DNA of 64,000 bases from Gonium pectorale (Eukaryota > Chlorophyta > Chlorophyceae > Chlamydomonadales > Volvocaceae), in NCBI GenBank assembly GCA_001584585.1, contig LSYV01000008.1, forward strand, positions 2,459,538-2,523,537. Reading direction: 5' to 3'. This document shows, piece by piece, positions 54,853-64,000 of this stretch. The notes below the pieces were generated by a model. It worked only from the letters and a program-made list of their open reading frames with translations. It ran no database searches and was not told where the DNA came from. A program made the translations under genes and the position numbers. Each line of letters starts with the position of its first letter. The first letter of the stretch is position 1.

Positions 54853-56672
54853 ATGAACTGTGTGCAATGCTTTCCTACGGCCGATGAATTCAAGGCTGCG
54901 GCCGTCGCGGGTCAAACCGCCACATGCGCCAAATTCATCGCGGCTACTTTCCCTGTTGGTGACCTTCGGGACGCGCTCATCGCTGCCGCCGGCTCGAGCC
55001 ATCAGGCCACGTGCGAATGGCTCCTGACCAAAGGCGCGACTTTGAACTTAGCTCAGCCCATGTTCGCAGCCGCGCGCGGCGGGCACCTGGCCTGCCTGGA
55101 CTGGCTCCTCACGCTACTGCCCCAGGCGCGGCTCGTTCACACCCTCCTGGAGGCAGTTGCCGAGGGCTGCGATCTCTCCGACCCTGCAGCGCCTGCACGG
55201 CACTACTTGGCGTGTCGAAGCGACCGTGCCGGGGGCGGCGCCGGACGCCAACGACGACGGGCATTGCGTGCTCTCCCGGTCCAGGATCCTGGCGGCCGCT
55301 CTTCGGAGCCGGACGGAGGACTGGGCCGCCAAGGTGGAATGGCTGCTGTCCCGGGGCTAGCCAGTCGCTGACGACGACAGCATCGTCACGCGGTTGCTGG
55401 GCGCGGCGGCGGCGAGCTCCCCCAGTTCGGTGGAGCGCCTGCGTTGGCTAGCAGAGCGCGGCGTGTGCGTCGGCAAGAGCGCGCTGATGGCAGCGGCGGA
55501 GAAAGGCGACGCGGCAGCGCGGGGGTACCTCGTGGAGGGGCCCGTGGGTCGCACCGTCCTGATGAGCTGGGATCAGGGCGATGTGTTCAACGCCGCCGTT
55601 CTGAGCGGCAGCGTGGAAGCGGCGGCAGCACTACACGAGCACGGCTTTTACCCTGGGCGGGAAGGGCTTGCCAACGATGTGGTGAAGCGCGGGCACCTGC
55701 CCATGCTCAAGTGGCTGGTGGCGACGTTCGGTCAGCTGGTGGCCAGGTTGTGCGAGCTCGCGATGGAGTACGCGGCCGGCAAAGGCGACGCCGAGACGCT
55801 AGCCTGGCTTCACGCACGCGGCGTCTGCTGGGGGCCTCGCGCCCTCCCCTGGGAGGCGGCGGCGGGCTGCGAGGAGGCTCTGGAGTTCATGCTCAGCCAC
55901 GGCTGCGAGGTGCCGGTGCGTCGGGGAGGGGCGGGGCCCGGGGACGGTCAGGTGATGGGAGTTGGGGTGTTGCATGGTTCCGCACGAGCCTACCCTGATG
56001 CGCTCCGCAGGAAGCTGACACCGCGAGTGCTGTGACGCAGCCGACACAGCTGACCCGTGGCATACGCACACCGCCACACGCGCCGTTGTTTACCAGCCCA
56101 GTGTTGGTTGGCACACACCTGGGCACACGGGCAGTCATGGACCAACTGGAGGCGGCCCCCAGCCTTGTTGCGCACCAGAGGGACACCATTTGTAGGTGTG
56201 TCACCTGCGAGCCGGAGCAGCTATGCTGATTACGCGCAGGTAGCCGCCGTGGCCGCAGCACTGCCCGCTGGCCTCGTCAGCTGGGAACCAGTAACCTGAC
56301 CCTCCACGCCGCGCGCAGAGCGGCTGCAGTGTTCTCTGTTTGTTGATGATCTCGGCCCTGCATCGCCTTCTGCTGCTTGCTGGCCGGTGCAAATCCCCTT
56401 ACCAGGAGTGCGGCCAACCCTACGTCGACGCGGCGAAGAACGGCGGCGCGTACACCATAAAGGTCCTCAAGCGGCTGGGCGTCCCGTGGGGCCCCCGCGG
56501 CTTGGTCTTTGGCCTCGTGGCGCGGGAGGTGGAGCGCCCGCTGCCCATCATGCGCATGCTGCTCGAGTACGGCTGTCCAGTGGACTGGGCACTTGCGCAG
56601 GACGCCGTACTCGACCGCACGCAGCGGGACGAGAAACTGGAGGAGTGGGTTGAGATGAGGCTGAAAGGGTGA
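54853..56672 (+). pseudogene. ankyrin-repeat gene with frameshift and in-frame stop
   Basis: Starts at the ATG 54853 (MNCVQCFPTADEFKAAAVAG) and shows ankyrin-type repeats (LDWLLTLLPQA, RLRWLAERGVCVGKSALMAA, AWLHARGVCWG, LLEYGCPVDWALAQDA). Two lesions break it. Near 55171-55180 the frame must shift by one base to continue from EAVAEGCDL to PTLQRLHG. A TAG at 55358-55360 then interrupts an otherwise continuous frame between EWLLSRG and PVADDDS. Downstream the frame is open to 55915, a GTGCGT donor joins in phase 0 to a last exon at 56406-56672, and that exon reads ankyrin-like to its TGA. No intron was found that removes both lesions. It could be a decaying copy or a gene with sequencing errors. 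Confidence 0.65.
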
Positions 56673-56986
56673 GGCGCGCGTGTCGTGGGGGCGGGGAAGA
56701 GTGCCGGGTCCGGCCTCCCTGGGAGCTCACCATGCCACGTGCGGGGCGGAATGAAGAACAGCACGCCGCGGCTCGCGTGCCATTGTACGCTGCTGACTGC
56801 AAGGCACCGGGAGGCAGCCGTCGCTCCAGGCGTATGGGGGGCGTTGCGACCGCGCGCATGCCGCGTCTCCGTGCAGAAGTCTCGCGCAAAAGCCAAGGCG
56901 CATCAGTTGTTTTGGGTGTATGAGCACACACTGCAGGGCGCATGCCTAAATGCCTGATATCGTTGCCAACTGCAAACCGTCACCAG

Positions 56987-58267
56987 GAAACCGGGTGCCG
57001 TGATCACGCTTATGGCCGGGGACGGCTCCAGGGCCTTTGCCAGCAAGGCCCTGGTGCGGGGCGCCTCGCCAATCTTTGCCGCGATGCTGCCGGAGCGGCG
57101 CGAAGACGGCGGCGAGGAGGACGAAGACCAGGTGGAAGACGATCAGAGGGTCATCAAGGTGAAGCTCTTGGCGGCGCCGTTGTTGTGCCGATGACTAGTG
57201 CATCCTTTGAACTGCGTGATTGAACTTCACGTTTCCTTCCTCTTTCAATCCCATGCAGATCAGATGCTTGACGGACTTGGAGCAGCTGTCCGACCTCGTG
57301 TCGGCGCTCGAGGGGGAGCCGCCCGTGCGCACCTACCTGGACTATTGTAACATGTACGGCATCCTGGAGCAGTACAAGCCGTTACTGTAGGTGGCGCGCA
57401 GGTACAAAATCACGATCCTGCAAGAGCGCTGCGAGAAGTGGCTGCTGTCCAGGTGGGGCGCTATCGATGAGGAAGGCAGGAGGATCGTGGGGCAGGCGGA
57501 AGGGGAAAAGGCACACGAAGGGGGTGCCGGCAGCAGGGACAGCAAGCCGCTGGAGTCGGCTGTTGTATACCGTAAATTATCAGGGCACTATTATCAGGGC
57601 ACTCTGCGGCGTGGGCTACATCGGTTCATACACCCTGGCCACGGCTAGCGGGCGTTGTCCCCTCTGCTGGCTGGCATCCGAGGACAGCCTCAATACCGGA
57701 CGCGCGTGCCACGCTGCAACCGCGCTCACCGTGTACACACCGTGCCAGAGGCCGGAACATGCCAGGACTCGTGCATGCGCACGGGAGCGCAACCAGACCG
57801 ATTGCCGTCCTCCCATGCCCCGGCGCAGGCGGATCTGCCTGCCCAAGGAGCGGACCACCCACCAAATGGCGAACAAATGGCTCAGCGTGTGCGAAAAGTA
57901 CGGGCTGGACGACCTCGGGTGAGTAGTACGGCAGTGTACGGCTGTGCGAGAGGCATGCACCGCAAGCACAGCCCGGCGGGGAAGCGAACCTGTCGGGTCG
58001 CCGGGCCCGGCCGGGTACGATGGGCTGACATCGCCGTGAGTGTGCCGCAGCGTGCATGCCAAGGAGCAAACAACCTGTGTCTTCATCCCGCCTCACTCCC
58101 ACCGCTCCCGTGCCGCTTACCCGTCTATGCCGCCTGACAGCTGGCACATGGCCGAGCGGCTGGCGGCCGCGCTCACGGCCCCGGGCGGCACCTGGGCTGC
58201 TCGGCTGCTGCAGTGCAAAGAGGAGCACCCGGACGTGCCCGACGGCTTCGACATGGACGTGCTGTGA
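56987..58267 (+). CDS. BTB/POZ-domain protein with an in-frame TAG, 5' end not found
   Basis: Exons 56987-57158, 57259-57452, 57829-57918 and 58051-58267 join in phase. The first contains the start of a BTB fold (VITLMAGDGSRAFASKALV, SPIFAAMLPE). The second holds its helical part (LVSALEGEPPVRTYLDYCN), and the rest continues helices (MANKWLSVCEKYGLDDL) to a TGA. BTB proteins usually link substrates to cullin-3 ligases. In exon 2 a TAG at 57388-57390 separates YKPLL from VARRYKITILQ. A GTAGGT donor beginning at 57387 has the same phase as the normal donor at 57453, so splicing there would remove the stop and about 22 residues. Whether this is a nonsense mutation or an alternative form is not decidable here. 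The initiator exon upstream of 56987 was not identified. Confidence 0.6.
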
Positions 58268-59538
58268 GCCATTGAGCCGCACCGACGGCCATCGGGGCCG
58301 CGAAGGAAGGTGACGGCAGGGGAGGAGGAGATGGAAGCGGGGACGATGGAGGTGGAGGAGGAGGTGGACAGCAGTGATCAGGAGATCGCATGATGGGAAT
58401 TCCCAAGGAGATTAGGGGCAAAAGGACTTGGATACATTTGGCTGAGCAGTGCTTGGAACTGGCTGGCGGCAGGAGGCGGCTCGGATTGGCTTGTCAGGCA
58501 AGTGCCTCATAGACCAGGAGAATGGTTATGGGGAGATGGGGAATTGGGAAGAATTTGTTACTGGGGCCGGGGTGCCAACAGTGGAATACAATGTTGCCGG
58601 GTAGTGGGGTGGTGGGATCGGGGCTGGGGAAGGCGAAGATGCGCGGGGTCGCCTTCCCCAACCGCTCCAGCCTTTGGTGTGCCGTGACCTGCGCTGCGCA
58701 CAATGCTTACAACGCGCGAATTCCGTCGGAAAAGACATGTACAGCCATGTACATGCTGCAGCTTGGCGAGTTGTCGGCCTTTTTGCTGTTTATCCGGTTG
58801 GGTCGAGTATGGGTTTTCCGTGCGCATGGCACGTATGGTACGGCCGAAAGGCGGTAAGTTCCGTAGTGGTTGCCGTTTAGCCTCCTTGCTCATTGCGCCC
58901 ATGGAGCAGGACTAGTTATGTTGGTCCGCGTTTGCACGCGGGTGCAGGTACGGGGCGTAGCGCAGAAGCGACACATGCCGCAGAACGGGAAACACACTTG
59001 TGGCGCAGCATAGCGTCGTGGTGACGTGGTGCACGGAAGCGTGGGCGTGGCCGGGCGCCATAGTGATGGGCCGGTGCCACACTTCAACAGCTGTGGCGGT
59101 TGCGGATCGATATCCGGTTAGGATCTATGGGGGCGTCTGGTATCAGTTGCTGGGGGGCCCACAAGAATGATAGATCCAGCATGAGAGCCCTACCGAGGCC
59201 ATTGCCGGCCGGCACTGTGACGGTGGCGGGTTTTTTGTTTTGGCCAAGCCGCCCATTCTGTCCTTTGATGGGTGCCCTGAGCAGCACGTACTTAACAAGC
59301 GTTAGGACTTGTTAGGAGACAGGTGGCACGCCAAACCCATGCGGTGGGCACGCCGTGTACGGCACGAAATCCGAGGCTGTGTTCCGACGTCATGACCACT
59401 TTGAGCTTTGCAGCGTCATGAAGATTTCGTCTAACATCCTTTCGTCCAACATTTCGGCAAGTAGTAACCCACATTGCTAGGCGTTGCGTTACGCGTATAA
59501 TGGGTAATAGGAACAACGAGTGCATCACCTGACTTCCA
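58268..59538. other. spacer before the GATA-like gene
   Basis: No conserved frame. The segment near 58320-58370 is a purine-rich GGAGGA stretch. No TGTAA was seen for the BTB gene. Confidence 0.4.
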
Positions 59539-62500
59539 ATGCAATTAAGTACTGCGCGCGAGTCCTCGAGTCCTCAGATTGTGATCGCGCCAAACAGGGC
59601 CAAACCCTTGCAACCTCCGCGCTCTCGCCTCAGCCAGGCTCAATGGACCTCTGGGAGCTGCGACCTGGAGCCAAGCACGGGCGCAGCGGTCGGCTGCGCG
59701 GCTGACCCCCTTCCAGCAAGGTCACTGCAGCCAGCCACAGACGCTGCACGTCCCCCGGCGCGGGCCGCCTCCCTGACTGTGTCATACGCATTTGCAACCA
59801 CGGACGAGCTCCAGCTGGACGCATCTGGGGGTCTTGGCGGCGGCGGCGGACACGCCGGCTGTAGCTACATTGACGACGACGCCGACGGGGACGACAATGC
59901 CAAGAGCGCTCTTGACACCTCCCCCGCCAGTCTGCCATGGGGCCAGCTGGATCATCAAGAGGCGCTGTTCCTGCCGTTCCTGCTAGATCCTGAAGAGTCC
60001 AACATGACCCATGGGTCACCCGGCTTCATGGAGCTCCCTGGTCACGGGGCCCTTGTGGCTCAGACCTGCGACGCAGAGGAGGAAAGCTGCAGACAGGAAC
60101 ATTTGAAGCGATACCCTGAGGAAGGCAGCCAGATCGGCAGGGCTGGCGGCTCCGGTGGTGAGACTGGCAACAGCGGCATTGGTGGCGGCGCCGTTGGCAG
60201 ACTCGGCCCCCACGCGAGCGAAGGCAGCCGTGACAGCGAGACAGCCGCGACTGCCTGTGGCGCCATTCCACACATCCCTTCAACGGCGGCGGCTGCCGGC
60301 TGCGCCGCGCCTGCGCTGCCGCCACCGTCGCCGCCACAGCTACACACGGCGCCCGCGGACGCAACGGATGGGCGCCTCCCCACCTCTCGCAGCGGCGAGG
60401 ACGTCGGCGCCGGCGCAACCCAAGAGCAACTGTCGGGTTACCCCGGGGAGGCCTATTTCCGGGCCACCAGCGGCGCAGCCCAGGCGCCCTTCGTGGACGG
60501 GCCTCCCGGGGGGCCTACTACCCCTCTGTACAGAAGTGGCGAGCCCGTTTCAAGTGGAGAGCCCCTTGCACCAGCACTCGCATTCGCTGGCTGCGGTGGC
60601 GGGGCCGCACTCACAGCTCCAGCCTCGGTCGGAGTCGGCAGACGCCACGCTCCATCAGCTTCCGTCCAGCCGGCGGCAGACGACAGCGGCGCCGCTGCAG
60701 TGGCGTCGGTGCGGGGCCCGCTGAGGCGGAAAGGGGCCGCTGCCGACGACAGGCGCGCCAGCCCGGAGGAGTCGACCAGCAGCGGACGTCAGGCGGCCAG
60801 AGCAGCGGGAGCAGGAGCGGCAGCCTTCCAGATGGGGCTTCCTGGCAATCCTATCCCTAAAGCAGCCTCAGCGGACGCCACCGTTACGGCGCCGGATACT
60901 CAGGGGGAACCCGCCGCTCGTCCCTCCGGGCGCTCCCACGCCGCACCTGCCGCCCCCATGCCAGGTGCACTCTTACCCTCCACACCCGGCTTGGGCGGTG
61001 CTCCAGCCCCTCCCGCCATGGCTCTGGTCCCGGGGGCCGCGGACGTCTCGGATGCGACTCAACTGTCGAAGCTGCGGAAGCTGTTCTCTGCGCCGAGGTT
61101 CCAAACGCTGGAGGAGATATACGAACGCTTAGAGCGGCTGGAGGGGCCGGCGAAGAGGACCCGTCGGAGAGGCCCGAGACGAGACGAGGATGGGCCCTCA
61201 GCCCCCGGCCAGCGACGGACCGTTGCCGTTTCCGACCGAGCGGCATCCGCAGGGGCCCTGACGGCGCCGCAAAGCAGCCGTCGAGCACACGGCCGCCAGT
61301 GGGTGGCGGCGCGCGCGTCACCGCCGCCGGAGGGTCTCGGGATCCGCTGCCGGATATGGCGACCCGCTTGGGGGCAACCCCGCCCCGCTGGCTGCTCCCC
61401 GCGAGATCACCTCCGCAGTTGCGCCGGCGGCGGCGGTGGCGGCTGCAGCTCCATCGCCCGACGGCCCGAGCCGGGTGGCACCGCCGAGCGGCCAGGGCGG
61501 GGCAGCTCCGTCGAGCAGCCACGGCGGCGCAGGCGGTCAGACCGCGGAAGCGCCGCCAAAAGGAAGCAGCGCCGTGCAGATCGGCCGACAGAGCGGCTGC
61601 ACTGCATGTGGGCGCAGGGGCTCCAGCCGCTGGTATCGGCACCTGGGGCTGCGTGAGGGCGCCTTCTGCTATTTATGCTACGCACGACATGCCCAGTCAG
61701 CGGGCAGCGGCGGGCCGAGCTGCGGGAAGGCCGCGTCGCTGGCTCCGCCGGAACGGGAAGGTCCCAAGCGCTCCCTTGAGCCATCGGGTGGAGAGCCGAG
61801 GAACCGCCGCAGCGTCGCCCGGGACGTGGCAAGGACGGTCCAAGGTGCGGAGTCGGAGACACACCGTCGGCTGGCGGCCGCTGGCAGCAGATTGCTGCTG
61901 CTAATGCGGCTCGTGCCGCGCGCGCCATCCGCCGGAGCGCAGACGGCCGCCAGCCGCCGCCGGTACCGAAGCGACTGCGAACGTCGGGGGTAAGTGGTGC
62001 ACATGTCGCACAGGCGGCTGTGGCCGACAAGCGGCGGCGATGGCGGCGGGGGCAGCAGCCCGTGCCTTTATTTCCGGCTTTATGCGGGCACAGACCGGTA
62101 GTTACCGGTATGTATTGGCCTTCCCTTCATGGGTTCAAGGGTGACGTTGGTTATGGTTGCCTGGGCGCTGCTTGGCAGCAGAAAAGGGGTTTCTTATCGC
62201 GAACCCAGCACGGAAAAGCTCCGGACCCCGGTCCTACCCATCCCTTTACCGGTAATGGCCTTCGTTTCCCTCCACGACAGGCAGACACCGCCCGCGCCAG
62301 CGCTGTGGCCGCCTCTGCCACGCACACCGCCGCTGCCACGGCCGGCGCCAGCAGTTGCAGCCGCAGCCGCAGCGATGATGACATGCGCACCGACACCCAA
62401 CCGCCGGCGATGCAGCCGGACCGCCGGCGATGCAGCCCGACCGCCGGGCGCACGAGCCCCGCGTCGCCGCCCCTGCGGCTGCGGCTGAGGCTGTGACTGG

Positions 62501-64000
62501 CATGCTGCCTGGCTCGGCTGCGGTTGGCCCGGTGCCGCTGGCGGCAACCTCCCAAGCATCCCCCCATGCGCCCCACGCTACACCCCTCGCCGCCGGCACG
62601 CCAGCGCACCAACAGAACGTTGCTCGTTCAGGCTCGCCGCCGAGCGGTCCCATCGGGGCCGAAGATCCGCCGCCGCCACTGCGTAGTGACAGCAGGTCTA
62701 TGGGGAGCTGCCTGGAAAGGGCGGAGACCGCAGGGCAGCCGCAGCAGCAGCCTTCGAGGGGTATCAGTGCGATGCAGCAGGGCCCAATGTACGGGTGCAC
62801 CGAGTGCGGGCGCAGGGCCTCTCCTCGCTGGTATCGGCGGTTGGGCGAGCGCAAGGGCTCCTTTTGCCACAGTTGCTATGTCGGGAACCGGAAGGGCGCC
62901 AGGGCAGCGGGGAGCCGAGCTGCCCGCAGGAGGCGTCGCCGGCTCGGCGGGGGTCTGCCCGCAACCTCCCCGGTGAGCTGCCGACCCTGGGTGCCGGGGA
63001 GCCGTTGGGGCTTCGCCAGGGGCGCGACACGAAGGCGGTGCCGCAGTCACAAAAGCGCGCTCGGCCGTGCAGCGGTGCGGGGGCGCACGCTGGGGAGAAG
63101 TACCAGGCAGCACAGGCCAGCGAGGGTGCTGCCACGGGCCGCCGCGCGGGGGCGCCGAGTACGTCCCCGGCGGCGGCAGAGCCTTGCCGGCTGGCAGCCG
63201 TGGCAGGTGGGCAGGTGGCAGACGGCGGCTCATGCCAGGCGGCTGCGGTATGTGGGGGGCCAGCGGGCGGCGGAGACCGCGGCACTACGGAGACCGAGTC
63301 TGAAACCGCAGCACACCAGCAGCTGGCCTTGCGGCCGCCGCAGCAGCGGCACACATTGCAGCCGCCTCAGGCGCCGCAGCCGCCGTCATCCTCACAGCTC
63401 TCGCAGCAACCGCAGCAACCGCAGCAACCGCAGCAACCGCAGCAACCGCAGCAACCGCAGCAACCGCAGCAACCGCAGCAACCGGAGCCGCAGCGTCAGC
63501 ATGAGCAGCAGCAACTGCTGCTCGCGCTGCTGCAGTCTGGAAGGGACCAGCAGCAACAGCAGGTGGCAGATATGCAGCAATGGCTGCCCGTCTCTCGCAC
63601 CGGAGGCCCGATGCGGGGTCGACGAGGCGGGGGCGCGCAGGGAGCCGGCGAGGGGACATGGAGGCAGGCGGGCCGGCCCACAGCCGCCTGCTGCAACCAA
63701 TCGCCGTGCGGGGCGACTAAACCCGGCAGCGCAGTCGGGTTAGTGTCAACCCTGGCCGCACAAGCTGTGGGTCAGCCAGTGGCGATGGCGATGACCGGTT
63801 TCGCTGCTTTGGAGCAGCGCCACGGTGCTGTTGGCAGCGCGTGCCGCAGCAGGGGCCAAAGGCAGGGCACGGGAGACGGCGAGGCAGCGGGCGGCAGCCC
63901 GCAGGCGGCTCCGCGAGGGACAGCGGCCGAGCAAGCCGAAGGGCCGCCGCCGGAGGGCGCAGCGGAGGCGCGGGAGCAGCTCCGGGTCTACGACGACCCA
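59539..64000 (+). CDS. large low-complexity protein with two GATA-like zinc fingers, frame breaks, 3' end outside window
   Basis: A long open frame from the ATG 59539 to about 61250 encodes Ala/Gly/Pro/Ser-rich sequence with one helical segment (LSKLRKLFSAPRFQTLEEIYERL). The coding frame then appears to change several times. A first C-x2-C-x19-C-x2-C finger (61598-61678; CTACGRRG...FCYLC) and a second (62796-62876; CTECGRRA...FCHSC) share RWYR and spacing, resembling GATA-type fingers with a longer loop. The first finger exon ends at a strong GTAAGT donor (61990). Between the fingers a 20-bp tandem duplication (62401-62440) shifts the frame. After the second finger the protein-like frame shifts again, near 62885-62920, and then stays open through poly-Gln-Pro repeats to 64000. 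It could be one gene with two finger exons or two fused or decayed copies. A DNA-binding role is inferred from the fingers only. Confidence 0.5.
62401..62440 (+). repeat. 20-bp tandem duplication that shifts the reading frame
   Basis: CCGCCGGCGATGCAGCCGGA at 62401-62420 is repeated at 62421-62440 with one mismatch. Counting only one unit makes the open frame upstream (62020-62407) continuous with the frame that carries the second zinc finger. Confidence 0.8.
63404..63484 (+). repeat. 9-bp CAGCAACCG repeat, 9 units
   Basis: Nine perfect units of CAGCAACCG encode a Gln-Gln-Pro repeat in the last gene of the window. Confidence 0.9.

Noticed and set aside
57391..57648. Separate 85-codon ORF following the BTB TAG
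   Set aside because: Its first 20 codons are the continuation of the BTB exon; the remainder reads through the donor at 57453 into intron.

Overview
This is nuclear DNA of a GC-rich green alga, most likely a volvocine (Chlamydomonas/Gonium/Volvox group). Almost every gene is split by short GTGNGN...GCAG introns. TGTAA polyadenylation motifs follow several stops. Coding sequence prefers G or C at third positions, and the proteins carry long Ala/Gly/Gln-rich disordered stretches. No prokaryotic operon, CRISPR array, rRNA or tRNA gene was seen.

Layout. (1) 1-4926, minus: the 5' part of a very large disordered nuclear-type protein that runs off the left edge. (2) 6655-15979, plus: two tandem ten-exon genes for class III alcohol dehydrogenase / S-nitrosoglutathione reductase. 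The second copy has an N-terminal extension that looks like an organellar presequence, and it contains a 495-bp duplication around a 20-N gap that looks like an assembly artefact. (3) 17297-17689, minus: an RBX1-like cullin RING protein lacking the third zinc site. (4) 19181-21252, plus: a small protein kinase. (5) 23084-24345, plus: a TMEM256/DUF423 membrane protein. (6) 25584-30561, plus: a type II membrane protein with a GT2-like glycosyltransferase fold. (7) 31315-37344, minus: TRM6, the non-catalytic subunit of tRNA m1A58 methyltransferase, in 12 exons with an RGG/basic tail and a foldback element in its last intron. (8) 37779-44398, plus: an RBBP6/Mpe1-like DWNN-CCHC-RS protein without a RING, divergent from TRM6. 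(9) 45809-50240, minus: a 12-exon bacterial-type short-chain dehydrogenase. (10) 50886-58267, plus: an F-box/ankyrin protein, a second ankyrin gene broken by a frameshift and a stop, and a BTB gene with an in-frame TAG. (11) 59539-64000, plus: a large low-complexity protein with two related GATA-like zinc fingers and apparent frame breaks, running off the right edge.

The genes do not form one pathway. Themes that recur are ubiquitin ligase parts (RBX1, DWNN protein, F-box and BTB proteins), RNA processing (TRM6, RBBP6-like) and formaldehyde/NO metabolism (the two GSNORs). Exon coordinates were worked out by hand from splice signals, phase and family conservation. All three N gaps have similar or identical sequence on both sides.
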